Source of the DNA: Bdellovibrio bacteriovorus
GTDB taxonomy: Bacteria; Bdellovibrionota; Bdellovibrionia; Bdellovibrionales; Bdellovibrionaceae
DNA length: 64,000 nt
Direction of reading: 5' to 3'
Assembly (NCBI RefSeq): GCF_001592735.1
Contig: NZ_LUKE01000001.1
Location: forward strand, 558,001 to 622,000
Below are positions 17,261 through 26,290 of this stretch, piece after piece. Every line of letters starts with the position of its first letter. The stretch's first letter is position 1. The translations under genes and the position numbers were made by a program. The notes under the pieces are model-generated. The model had not been told where the DNA came from. It searched no databases and saw only the letters and a program-made list of their open reading frames with translations.

Positions 17261-18754
17261 TCACTCCGCCGGGATTTGGAATTCAGGTTTATGCGTTTCC
17301 GGAGCTTTATAAAGGCAGATTTTATTTCCACCCTTATCCGTGATGTGCAGCAAAGCTTTTGAAGCCGTTTCATCCAGAGTTTTCGCTGAATCACACAGGG
17401 TCGGGTATTCACTCACTCCTAAGCTGATTGAAACCTTCATGCCGTTATCCATAAAGGAGGTGCCTTCAATAATTCGGCGCAAACGTTCGGCCCGGATCGC
17501 CGCCCCTTTTTTTGAAGCATGCGGCAGAATCAAGGCCATCTCGTTAGCGGCTGTTCGGCAGGTCACATCATTGGTGCGACTGGTTTTAGTGATAATAGCC
17601 GCTACCGAACGCAAAAGCTCGTCACGAACTGCATCCCCCAGCGAAGACTCAATTTCGTAAATATCATCCAAAGCCACTTTCACAACCGACAATGGCTGTT
17701 TCAAACGTCGCGCCCGAGAAACTTCTTCGGCCAAGATCTTTTGATAGTAATTACGATTGTACAGTTCCGTGACATAGTCTTGAACTTCTAACGTATCCAC
17801 TCGCTTTTCTAAAACTAAATTGGAATAACATAATGACATCAAAGAAAACTCTTCGGTCATGGCCGTGCTTAATTGCTTATTCACTTCACCTGAATACACA
17901 AAAACACCTTCAAGATTATTGTGCGCATACAGCGGCAACGCCTTGGGTGGTCGGAAATGAAAAGCTTCTGTAAGCATATCCATAAAGCGGGAAGGTAAAA
18001 GCCCCATCGCCATTTGTGAGTTGAGTTCTTTCATGTCGGCGGAATCTAACTGCACGCCCACACCTTGAATGTCAGAGGCCGGAATTCCCGTGGCATGGGT
18101 CGCCACAAAACTTCGCACCGTCGGTAAAAACTTAAAGAACAGACAAACCATCTGCGGTAAGTTATTCAAATATTTTTGAACCATGTCTTCTTTGCTTTGC
18201 GCCGAGCGATAGTCCCCGATGCGCGGAGAAATGAACTCAACCTGTGCCGCTGCGGCGACCGGAGCCGACGCCTCTATCACCGGAGCTGAGGCTTGCACGC
18301 TGCCAGCAATCGCTTTGCTTGCTTCTAGGTCATCAAAGAGCTGTTCATTTTGATATGTAAGAAAGATTTTTTCACAAACACGATCCACCGACCATAACAC
18401 ACGTTGATCGATGGCGATTTTATCTTCGACCACCACATCGCTAAAACCATTGGATCCGTATTGTGCTAGAATTTCAAATTGTTCTAGCGTGGCCACCGCA
18501 ATCATTTTAATTTCATCGTTGATCTTGCGCACATGCTCCACAAACTCCGCCAAAGTGCCATACAGAGCTTGAGTTGAAAAAACCAAAATATGCGGCGCGG
18601 ATTCTTTTAACGCATTTTCTAAAAGATTGGGATCTTGAAAATAAAAAGCATCATAGCCCGCCTGAGAAAGCGCCACTTTGATAGGCGCCCCCATATCCAC
18701 GTCGGCGGTAAATACATGAACTGTGAATTGCGAGCTATGCTGACGAATATCCAA
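17261..18754 (-). CDS. Degenerate GGDEF protein with receiver-like N-terminus
   Basis: 497 residues. Residues about 10-125 look like a receiver fold (HVFTADVDMGAPIKVALSQAGYDAF) with no obvious phospho-Asp. An Ala/Pro linker and a middle domain follow. Residues 330-485 form a GGDEF fold (YVTELYNRNYYQKILAEEVSRARR), but the GGDEF signature at 402-406 is AANEM. A diguanylate cyclase needs that site, so activity is unlikely; it may be a nucleotide sensor or partner-binding module. The start is TTG, directly after the kinase stop, with AGAGGA upstream. It may be the output partner of that kinase. Confidence 0.83.
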   Translation of the reverse strand: MDIRQHSSQFTVHVFTADVDMGAPIKVALSQAGYDAFYFQDPNLLENALKESAPHILVFSTQALYGTLAEFVEHVRKINDEIKMIAVATLEQFEILAQYGSNGFSDVVVEDKIAIDQRVLWSVDRVCEKIFLTYQNEQLFDDLEASKAIAGSVQASAPVIEASAPVAAAAQVEFISPRIGDYRSAQSKEDMVQKYLNNLPQMVCLFFKFLPTVRSFVATHATGIPASDIQGVGVQLDSADMKELNSQMAMGLLPSRFMDMLTEAFHFRPPKALPLYAHNNLEGVFVYSGEVNKQLSTAMTEEFSLMSLCYSNLVLEKRVDTLEVQDYVTELYNRNYYQKILAEEVSRARRLKQPLSVVKVALDDIYEIESSLGDAVRDELLRSVAAIITKTSRTNDVTCRTAANEMALILPHASKKGAAIRAERLRRIIEGTSFMDNGMKVSISLGVSEYPTLCDSAKTLDETASKALLHITDKGGNKICLYKAPETHKPEFQIPAE

Positions 18755-20791
18755 TTAAATCCTCTTTCCAGGTCGACGAATCTCGACATGATAAGAATCC
18801 AGTTTCGAAGTCTTGGGTGGCGCTGCCAGAACCACGGTCGCGTCATCTACAGTCGGCGGTGGGGTTACTAAATTAACCGGCTTCATCGGCTCAATCGGCT
18901 CTTCTTCGACAAATGACATCTTCGAAGTATCTTGTGTTATTTCGGGAGCGGCCTCGGGCAGCTCCAAAAGGCTTTCGATATTCACATCTACCGGCGAAAC
19001 TTCAGGCGTGGTGGCTTTGACTTCGGCAAAAGCAGTTTCGGCTTCTTCGCGGTGAACAGATTCAACTTTCAATTGCGGAAGATCCACAGACATCAAGACC
19101 GCCTCAGGTTCTTTTTTAGCAACCGGAGCCGCTAAAGTTGTTTGCACGGATGGTTTAAATAAAATATTTACTTTCGTACCTTGGCCCCGCTGGGACTCAA
19201 GACTGACTTCAGCGTGATGTTGTTTTAAAATCCCGAACGCCACGGATAAACCCAAGCCCATGTGATTTTGAAACGAACGCGTCGTGAAAAACGGGTCAAA
19301 AACTTTTTGCACGTTCGCCGCATCAATCCCTTCCCCGATATCTTGGATTTCAAGATGCACGCCTTGGTGATCTTCAAAAAGATTCACGGTGATTTCTTTT
19401 TTCGGCATGCGCTCCATGGCTTCAACCGCATTATTAAAAATATTATTTAAAGCGCGAATCACACCGTCGACATCCAGATCTAAAGCGCGAGTTTCTTGGA
19501 TGTTCTTATTGATTTTCACACCCTTCATACTGAAGGTTGCATCCATCGCCTTTAACGATTTCACCAAAGGGCCTTCCAGCTTTAAGGAGTTCTTTTCTTG
19601 TGATTTTTCACCGGCATAACCCAGAAGCTTATCCAAAACTCCCCGTGCCGAACGAGCTTCGCGGATGATTGAGTCCGCACTTTGAGTAACATCACTTGAT
19701 GGCGACTGCGCCAAAATAGTTTGGGTGTAACCCAAGATCGAAGCCAATGGACCACTCATTTCATGAGCCAACGCGGAAGCCACTTTCATAGAGGCTTGCA
19801 TTTTCTCTTTCTTGGCAATTTCCGGATCAGGCGCGATCACTTTTTCCTTTACCACGGGGGGCAAGCTTGCTGCCATGATAGCCGGCCTTGGAGCGGCTAC
19901 TTGCGCTTCCAAGTCCTCGATACGTTTTTCTGCGGGCGTAATCACCCACACCACCGCCGCCGTACCGACAGCCACCAGCCCACAACCCATCAACAGGAAC
20001 TGCCACCACAAGCCCGTGCGGCCTTTCATGGTTTCTTGCAAAGGGGCGGAGCTGATCACCAACAAGTTACTTTGGGGGATGCTTTCGTACATGCCAAAAA
20101 TTTCGCCCGAACTTAAATTGAAAGTGTTACTGCCATGAGTGGCGCCCGCACTTTGCGCTTCTTTAAACACGGGGTCATCACGCATCACCGTGCCAAGGTA
20201 TTCTGGAACCGAATGACCCACGGTCAAACCATTGTTCGTCACGATAGAAAAAGAACTTAAAGATCCTCGTTGCGAATCGATCAAAGACTGAAAGATTTCA
20301 CCCGATCCGAAAAGCGCATAGGCGCGATTGCCTTCAATAAACACCAAAGCCACATAACGGCCTCGTTGCGAATCTTGGAAAGGCTTCACGAAATATTTTA
20401 AATCCGCTCCCCGTGCATCCAAATTTCCAATGGCCGCTTTTACAAACTCGCCTGTCCATGCTGCGGCTTTAGAATTTTCTTTAACTAAAACCATTTGAGG
20501 TTCAAGTGTTGTTCCGCTCACCGAAAAAGAAGCGGCCGCATAATATGGGCTTAATGAATTCCAATTGATTTTATTTTTTTGAAAATTGTCGGCATTAAAA
20601 GTCGCCACCAATCTTTGCAAAGATTTTAATTCCGTTGCTAAAGACTTTTGAATGGAACCTAGTTGTGTTCGCGTTTGGGCTTCCACCCAACTCATACGAT
20701 CACCATAAACGAAGCTATCCGTTCGCCACAACACCGCGCCGATAAATACGGCAGCAATGACAACAAGAACGGCAATCAATTTGGCCTTCAT
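18755..20791 (-). CDS. Membrane sensor histidine kinase
   Basis: 678 residues. A membrane helix at 3-22, a periplasmic sensor of about 240 residues (possibly Cache-like), and a second helix near 262-284 come first. The phospho-acceptor is His343 in ALAHEMSGPLASILGY. ATPase boxes follow: NNIFNNAVEAM (N), DIGEGID (G1), VFDPFFTT (F) and GLGLSV (G2). About 140 residues of acidic, Pro/Val-rich disordered tail follow the kinase core, ending RRPGKRI. No ordinary response regulator is adjacent; the next gene has a receiver-like domain. It is first in the ten-gene run. Confidence 0.92.
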   Translation of the reverse strand: MKAKLIAVLVVIAAVFIGAVLWRTDSFVYGDRMSWVEAQTRTQLGSIQKSLATELKSLQRLVATFNADNFQKNKINWNSLSPYYAAASFSVSGTTLEPQMVLVKENSKAAAWTGEFVKAAIGNLDARGADLKYFVKPFQDSQRGRYVALVFIEGNRAYALFGSGEIFQSLIDSQRGSLSSFSIVTNNGLTVGHSVPEYLGTVMRDDPVFKEAQSAGATHGSNTFNLSSGEIFGMYESIPQSNLLVISSAPLQETMKGRTGLWWQFLLMGCGLVAVGTAAVVWVITPAEKRIEDLEAQVAAPRPAIMAASLPPVVKEKVIAPDPEIAKKEKMQASMKVASALAHEMSGPLASILGYTQTILAQSPSSDVTQSADSIIREARSARGVLDKLLGYAGEKSQEKNSLKLEGPLVKSLKAMDATFSMKGVKINKNIQETRALDLDVDGVIRALNNIFNNAVEAMERMPKKEITVNLFEDHQGVHLEIQDIGEGIDAANVQKVFDPFFTTRSFQNHMGLGLSVAFGILKQHHAEVSLESQRGQGTKVNILFKPSVQTTLAAPVAKKEPEAVLMSVDLPQLKVESVHREEAETAFAEVKATTPEVSPVDVNIESLLELPEAAPEITQDTSKMSFVEEEPIEPMKPVNLVTPPPTVDDATVVLAAPPKTSKLDSYHVEIRRPGKRI

Positions 20792-20918
20792 TAGTGAGGA
20801 TTCCTTTCCGTCAAAGAATGAACCAGAGTCGTTGATTTCATTGTAGTTTTAGAAACTAGTAAGAATCAAGCAAGAGTCCTTTGCAAATGCCAACAAAAGG
20901 AGTAGAAGATGAGCCATT

Positions 20919-22532
20919 ATGAGTACTCATTACTGCGACGTTTTAATTATCGGCTCGGGAACTGCTGGACTGGCTTTGGCTTTGAAGCTCTCTGTGAAGG
21001 GAAAAGTCATCATTCTTGCCAAAGAAACCGCGGGCGGCACAAACTCCGCGATGGCTCAAGGTGGAATTTCTGCCGTCATGTCGGATGAAGACAGCTTTGA
21101 ATCCCACTTGCAAGACACACTGATAGCCGGAGCCGGTCTTTGCAAAGAAACTGTCGTCAAAGACTATGTCGAACAAGCCCCCGATCGTATTCATGATTTA
21201 ATAAACTGGGGTGTTCATTTTGACGTTCGCAAACGCGGTTCCGAGGAAACTCAGGAAATTGATTTGACGCGCGAGGGCGGACACAGCTTTCGCCGCATTT
21301 TACACTTTGAAGACCAAACTGGTTTAGAAATTCATCGCACTCTTTTGAGACGTGTCCAGGAGCACCCGAACATCGAACTCATGGAACGTTATTACGCGAT
21401 TGATTTGATCGTGAATAAAGAGGTCAATCCCGACGACATGAGTCCCGTCACCTGCATCGGCAGTTATGCCTTAAATAAAAACGACGGCGAAGTGCATACT
21501 TTTGTAGCAAAAAACACCGTCCTTGCCACCGGCGGCGCTGGCAAAGTCTACCTTTACACCTCGAACTGGGGAGGCGCCACGGGTGACGGCATTGCCATGG
21601 CTTACAGAGTGGGTGCGCGAATCGCCAACTTAGAGTTCATGCAATTTCACCCCACATGCCTTTTTCATCGCGAATCGAGAAACTTTCTTATCTCTGAAGC
21701 TTTGCGCGGCGAAGGGGGCGAGCTGATTGATCAAAACGGTCACGCTTTCATGCCGAAATATCACCCCTTGGGTTCGTTAGCCCCCCGTGATGTCGTGGCT
21801 CGCTCTATCGACAATGAGATGAAAAAAACGGGTGCAGAGTGCGTGTTCTTGGACATGACAAAATTGGATCGAGATTTTTTAAAAAATCGCTTCCCCAACA
21901 TCTTTAACAAATGCTTAGAGTACGGCATCGACATGAGCACGCAACCCATCCCTGTGGTCCCGGCGGCTCATTATTTATGCGGCGGAGTCGTGACCGATGT
22001 GGATGGTCGCACCGATATTCCCGGCCTTTGGGCCGTAGGGGAAACCGCATGCACGGGTCTGCATGGAGCCAACCGTTTAGCTTCCAACTCTTTGTTGGAA
22101 TGCTTAACGACCGCTCATAACTGCGCGCAGAAGATTAATTCCGTTAGCGACGCCGAAACACTTTTTCCGTTAGAACCAAAGCCCTGGACGCATCCCCAAG
22201 AATCTAACGATGACGAGATGATCGTGATCAATCATATGTGGGATGAAATTCGTCGCACGATGTGGAACTACATGGGTATTGTTCGCTCTAATAAACGCTT
22301 AGAGCGCGCTCAGCACCGTTTAAAAAACATCCTGGCAGAAACAAAAGAATATTACTCCAACATGAAGATCCACTCGGACATTTTAGAGTTGCGCAATATC
22401 GCCACCGTGGCCGATCTTTCCATTGAATGCGCCCTTCGTCGTAAAGAGTCTCGGGGTATTCATTACAACATCGATCATCCAGAAAAAGCAGCTCTTGCCC
22501 AAGATACAATCGTGGTCCGGGGTCTAATTTGA
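20919..22532 (+). CDS. nadB: L-aspartate oxidase
   Basis: 537 residues. An FAD Rossmann start (DVLIIGSGTAGLALALKL), then GGTNSAMAQGGISAV, EGGHSFRRILHFEDQTG, QFHPTCL, SEALRGEGGELI and the AAHYLCGGVVTDVDGRTDIPGLWAVGE block are typical of NadB. It oxidises L-aspartate to iminoaspartate for NAD synthesis. AAGGAG lies 16 bases upstream, a longer spacing than usual; an out-of-frame ATG sits between. It is divergent from the histidine kinase. nadA and nadC are not in the window. Confidence 0.96.
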   Translation: MSTHYCDVLIIGSGTAGLALALKLSVKGKVIILAKETAGGTNSAMAQGGISAVMSDEDSFESHLQDTLIAGAGLCKETVVKDYVEQAPDRIHDLINWGVHFDVRKRGSEETQEIDLTREGGHSFRRILHFEDQTGLEIHRTLLRRVQEHPNIELMERYYAIDLIVNKEVNPDDMSPVTCIGSYALNKNDGEVHTFVAKNTVLATGGAGKVYLYTSNWGGATGDGIAMAYRVGARIANLEFMQFHPTCLFHRESRNFLISEALRGEGGELIDQNGHAFMPKYHPLGSLAPRDVVARSIDNEMKKTGAECVFLDMTKLDRDFLKNRFPNIFNKCLEYGIDMSTQPIPVVPAAHYLCGGVVTDVDGRTDIPGLWAVGETACTGLHGANRLASNSLLECLTTAHNCAQKINSVSDAETLFPLEPKPWTHPQESNDDEMIVINHMWDEIRRTMWNYMGIVRSNKRLERAQHRLKNILAETKEYYSNMKIHSDILELRNIATVADLSIECALRRKESRGIHYNIDHPEKAALAQDTIVVRGLI

Positions 22533-22571
22533 CTTGCCCCAGCCCCGGGGCACACGGCATGCTATTGAGGT

Positions 22572-23423
22572 ATGTACAAAAGATCTGAAGGCTTTTTCAA
22601 AGGCTACAACGACATCAATTTGTTCTTTCAAATTTGGGACAACCCGAAAGCGAAAGGCACTATTATATTTACTCACGGTCAAGGCGAACACTCGGAATCT
22701 TATCACCGCCTGATCTCGGCATTTGAAAATGATTCGTGGAGTTTTTATGGCTGGGACTTGCGCGGTCACGGTCGCTCCGAAGGTCGTCGCGGTTTTGTTT
22801 CTGAATTCGATGATTACACTCGCGATTACAAAATATTTTTAGATATGGTGATGAAAAATGAAAAGGTGCAAAAAGGACCTGTCATTTTGCTTTGCCATTC
22901 AATGGGCGCATTGATTCAGCTTAAAACCATGATCCGCAATCCCGAACTTAAATGCGACGCGATCGTGGTGAGTTCTCCGCTTTTAGGAATTGCCGTAAAT
23001 GTTCCGGCCATCAAAGCTCGCGGCGCACAGATTTTAAATATGCTTTTGCCTCAAGTAACTTTGGGAAATGAACTCTCCAATGACATGCTTACTCGTGATA
23101 CGGACGTTATTCGTGAATACGAACAAGATGCTCTTCGTCACAATCGAATTTCTTCAGGGGCCTTTTTAGGATTTTTAGATTCATTTGCTTACGTGACCCC
23201 ACGGGCCAATGAAATTAAAAAGCCCGCGCTTTTTGTAATTTCAAGTGCAGACCCGGTGGTTAGCTCGGAAGCAGCAAAAAACTTTTACGAACACATCGGC
23301 AGCAAGAAAAAAGAATTATTCGTTTACCCAGATGCAAAGCATGAACTGATCAACGATACAATTCGTTCCACGGTCTTTGCCGATATTAAAAATTTCCTTG
23401 ATGGCTTTTTGGAGTCCAAATAA
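22572..23423 (+). CDS. Alpha/beta-hydrolase, monoacylglycerol-lipase/lysophospholipase type
   Basis: 283 residues. THGQGEHSESY, WDLRGHGRSEG and LCHSMGA (nucleophile Ser110) match the serine-aminopeptidase S33/monoglyceride lipase group. The acid is probably Asp in SSADPVVS and the base His in PDAKHEL. No signal peptide is present, so it acts in the cytoplasm or at the inner membrane. GAGG precedes the ATG. The stop overlaps the start of the following lipoprotein gene. Confidence 0.88.
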   Translation: MYKRSEGFFKGYNDINLFFQIWDNPKAKGTIIFTHGQGEHSESYHRLISAFENDSWSFYGWDLRGHGRSEGRRGFVSEFDDYTRDYKIFLDMVMKNEKVQKGPVILLCHSMGALIQLKTMIRNPELKCDAIVVSSPLLGIAVNVPAIKARGAQILNMLLPQVTLGNELSNDMLTRDTDVIREYEQDALRHNRISSGAFLGFLDSFAYVTPRANEIKKPALFVISSADPVVSSEAAKNFYEHIGSKKKELFVYPDAKHELINDTIRSTVFADIKNFLDGFLESK

Positions 23424-24007
23424 TGAAAAAGATCTTAGTGTCATTTGCTTTATTTTTTACGGCCTGTGCTTCTTACGAAGTGACCCCTACGGGCCATACG
23501 ATGAAGACCACTACGGACTATATGGGAGTGATCACCAAACATTCTGACAGCGTTCGCCGTTATTCAGGTTTTTATAATATTCTGGATATGGAATCGACGA
23601 TCATCACTTCACAAGTGGCCCAAGCCCAACTGGAGCAATCCGCTATGTTGTATCAGTGGGATGAAGCCCGTTTTGCCGAAGAAAAAGCCAAGTTTGAGAC
23701 TCGCTTAAATCGCGAATCAGAAATCTTTTTAAGCTTCTATACGCCAGACAGAAAAAACGACGATCTTTTTAAAAAGAATACCATTTGGAAAATCTTTTTG
23801 GACGTTGAAGGCAAACGTTATGAAGGCCGAGCCACGAAGCTGAAACTTCAGCTAGTTGAAATCGAAGGTTTGTATCCTTACCACAACCGCTTTTACACAC
23901 CTTATTCAATAATTTTCCCTGTTCCTATGCGCTCCATCGAGGACAAGCCTATCAAGCTGACCGTGACGGGTGCTGTTGGTGCGGGCGTGATGGAGTTTAA
24001 GCCTTAG
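23423..24007 (+). CDS. Lipoprotein of unknown function
   Basis: 194 residues. The signal ends FTAC, giving lipidated Cys15. The mature part has a helical segment (residues 55-110, MESTIITSQVAQAQLEQS) and a beta-rich C-terminal half. I recognise no family. The TAATG overlap with the upstream hydrolase indicates translational coupling. The last 11 bases overlap the end of the convergent SDR gene. Confidence 0.75.
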   Translation: MKKILVSFALFFTACASYEVTPTGHTMKTTTDYMGVITKHSDSVRRYSGFYNILDMESTIITSQVAQAQLEQSAMLYQWDEARFAEEKAKFETRLNRESEIFLSFYTPDRKNDDLFKKNTIWKIFLDVEGKRYEGRATKLKLQLVEIEGLYPYHNRFYTPYSIIFPVPMRSIEDKPIKLTVTGAVGAGVMEFKP

Positions 24008-24779
24008 GCCTTTTGAATTTCCTAGAAGCCTCAAACTCAAAAAGAGGCTTCACGTATTTAGCAATCTTCAACCCTACGCCTGTAAAACCGGACGGCTCTA
24101 AGACATCCAAATCATGTAAGATCGCTTCGCGAATCATCTGCGCATACTTTGTCGGCGTGATTGAGTCTTTGGGTACTGCAAAAGTTTTTGAATATAGTTT
24201 TTCGATTTCATCAAACATCCGAGTTTTCACCCCCGGCGTGATTAAAAGCAATGTACTAACACCGGTGTCTTTTAATTCTAACTTCAAACACTCTGTAAAT
24301 GCTAAGACCGCCGCCTTAGAGGCCGCATACGTCGTCGCACTGGGAAAGTGCATGAAGGCTGAAACACTTGAATTATTGATAATTTTTCCGCGTTTTCTTT
24401 CAAGCATTCCCGGTAAAACCGCCTGGGTCAGATGAACCAACGACTGGACGTTTACTTGAAACATCTTATAAATATCATCCAAGGGCTGTTCTTCTAGCAA
24501 ACCACCGGTTAACATTCCGGCATTATTAAAAAGAAGCTCCACCGGGACATTTTTGACTTTTTCCAAAAGCTCTTCCACACCTTCGCGCGAGGATAAATCG
24601 GCGTAATATGTTTTTACCGATTTTGCACCTGCCTCCTTTAAGGCCTGCACCAGCTCTTCGTCTTCTTTTCTTAAAACGAGATGCAACTGGGCCTTATCTT
24701 CCGCGCACATCTTGGCAAAGGCTTTACCAATACCCCGACTGGCGCCGGTGATTAAAACATGTCGATTGGAAATTTCCAT
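23997..24779 (-). CDS. Short-chain dehydrogenase/reductase
   Basis: 260 residues. The cofactor site is TGASRGIGKAF, followed by NNAG, a catalytic Ser in NNSSVSAF and YAASK as the Tyr/Lys pair. It is a classical SDR, probably NADP(H)-dependent; the substrate is unknown. The start at 24779 has GGAAGG upstream; the frame extends to 24824 over the RNase H gene end. It lies 5 bases downstream of the RNase H gene, same strand. Confidence 0.88.
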   Translation of the reverse strand: MEISNRHVLITGASRGIGKAFAKMCAEDKAQLHLVLRKEDEELVQALKEAGAKSVKTYYADLSSREGVEELLEKVKNVPVELLFNNAGMLTGGLLEEQPLDDIYKMFQVNVQSLVHLTQAVLPGMLERKRGKIINNSSVSAFMHFPSATTYAASKAAVLAFTECLKLELKDTGVSTLLLITPGVKTRMFDEIEKLYSKTFAVPKDSITPTKYAQMIREAILHDLDVLEPSGFTGVGLKIAKYVKPLFEFEASRKFKRPKA

Positions 24780-24784
24780 GATGC

Positions 24785-25621
24785 TTAGCCTTCCTGGATG
24801 GGAGTTTGCGAACTTAAACCCCATGCCTTCAAGATTTCAATTTCATCGGCGGCCGAAGTGGCTTTTTTAAATTTAGCCCCCGATTTTCCGCTGACACGAC
24901 GCTGGCACGAGGGCCAGTCCTTATGGCGATAAACAAGACCGCCCAAGTTACTCAGATAACTGAAGGCTTGTTTCTTCTCTCCGGGTTGTCGCATTTCTGG
25001 CAAAGACGTATCAGAAGGAATTTGCATAAGATTATGTCCATAAGATTCATAAGAACCCTCGTACAAATTCACATAATCATTTTTGGAAAACGCCACCGCA
25101 ATGCGATCGCAACGCTCATTGCCCGGAATTCCCACGTGTCCGCGAGAATACTTCCATTCAATTTTGCCATTGGTGCCGCGTTTTTGTACGACCTCGGCCA
25201 AGTCTTGCCATAAATCACGATTGGAAACGTCTTCACCTTCGGCCGTTTTCCATCCCCGTTTTTTCCATCCCCAAATCCATTGCGTAATGCCGCGAATCAG
25301 GTATGTAGAATCGGTGTAAAAGTGAATGGCTTCCGGCCGAGCTTGAACAACTTTTAACGCCTCAATCGCCGCCGCCATCTCCATACGGTTGTTGGTGGTG
25401 GATCTTTCCGCACCACCCAATTCCCTTACTAAGTTTTCAGGTGTTAAAATAATACTGCCCCAGCCCCCAGGACCTGGGTTTCCAGAGCAAGCACCGTCCG
25501 AATAAATAATGATATAATCGCGATTGATGTTCACCCTTGAATAGTCACGATTCCTGCCAAGGGTGTCAAGCTGCGCCGGGTGCATGTCTTTTAAGGCAGT
25601 GACAGTTTTGAGTTTCATCAT
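24785..25621 (-). CDS. rnhA: RNase HI with C-terminal viroplasmin-like duplex-binding domain
   Basis: 278 residues. The RNase HI core has all four acidic residues: YSDGACSGNPGPGGWG, RMEM, FYTDSTY and GNERCDRIA. It cleaves RNA in RNA-DNA hybrids. After a linker, GLVYRHKDWPSCQRRVSGKSGAKFKK resembles the hybrid-binding/viroplasmin module, which in eukaryotic RNase H1 is N-terminal. Here it is C-terminal. An ordinary bacterial RNase HI is about 155 residues. The start is uncertain: an ATG at 25621, or GTG near 25534 just before the catalytic domain; neither has a strong ribosome site. Confidence 0.86.
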   Translation of the reverse strand: MMKLKTVTALKDMHPAQLDTLGRNRDYSRVNINRDYIIIYSDGACSGNPGPGGWGSIILTPENLVRELGGAERSTTNNRMEMAAAIEALKVVQARPEAIHFYTDSTYLIRGITQWIWGWKKRGWKTAEGEDVSNRDLWQDLAEVVQKRGTNGKIEWKYSRGHVGIPGNERCDRIAVAFSKNDYVNLYEGSYESYGHNLMQIPSDTSLPEMRQPGEKKQAFSYLSNLGGLVYRHKDWPSCQRRVSGKSGAKFKKATSAADEIEILKAWGLSSQTPIQEG

Positions 25622-25729
25622 GAAAAAAAGGCCAGGCCTGTAGCATTCATCTCGGCGGCAATGAATTTGAATGATGGCGCTACCCTTGCTTCCATATTTC
25701 TTCAACCGAGCAAGCAGGAGTTTTAATTT

Positions 25730-26185
25730 ATGAACGTCATTAAAAATCTCATTATCTTTGGAATGATCTTTTCTATGTGTCAAATCGCTTCAGCAAAGCC
25801 TTGGGATATATGGGAGCTGCGCGAGGAACTCAACCAACGCGCCTCTGTCGGACAAAGCCTGTTCTGTAATTCAGAAGTTGGTAAATTTAGCATCACTGTG
25901 GATAACGCCAAAAACATCATCATGAACGGCCTTGTTTATAACGGTGGAATTTTGGGTGGCGATTCTTGGGTTGAAAATCAGCTTTGCGAAACGACCTTAG
26001 ATGAAGTTCTTTGTTATTACGGAACTGGTAAATGGGTTGGAATCAACCTTACCAAAATGTACGTCGCCAAAGCAGACGGAGATCATGTCGGCGCTCAAGG
26101 TCGTCGCATCGTGATTCCCGGAACCGTAAAAACTTCGTTTTTATCTGGAGATCTTGAGCGCATCAGCTGCACCCTGCCCCTTTAA
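25730..26185 (+). CDS. Small exported protein, unknown
   Basis: 151 residues with a signal peptide ending ASA before KPWD. The mature protein has four Cys (near 47, 86, 94 and 147) that could form two disulfides in the periplasm or outside. CAGGAG precedes the ATG. It is divergent from the RNase H gene. No recognised family. Confidence 0.75.
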   Translation: MNVIKNLIIFGMIFSMCQIASAKPWDIWELREELNQRASVGQSLFCNSEVGKFSITVDNAKNIIMNGLVYNGGILGGDSWVENQLCETTLDEVLCYYGTGKWVGINLTKMYVAKADGDHVGAQGRRIVIPGTVKTSFLSGDLERISCTLPL

Positions 26186-26290
26186 GGTCACCTGTTTAAA
26201 TCCTAGACATCTTAAGGCGTCTGACGGCGCCGCTCCTGCTTTTATTTCATGGCATCATCTTCGCACTTAGATTCGGTGAGGAGCCAAATC

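Noticed and set aside
25622-25783. N-terminal extension of the RNase H gene
   Set aside because: It overlaps the divergent gene with a clear ribosome site and does not look like protein.
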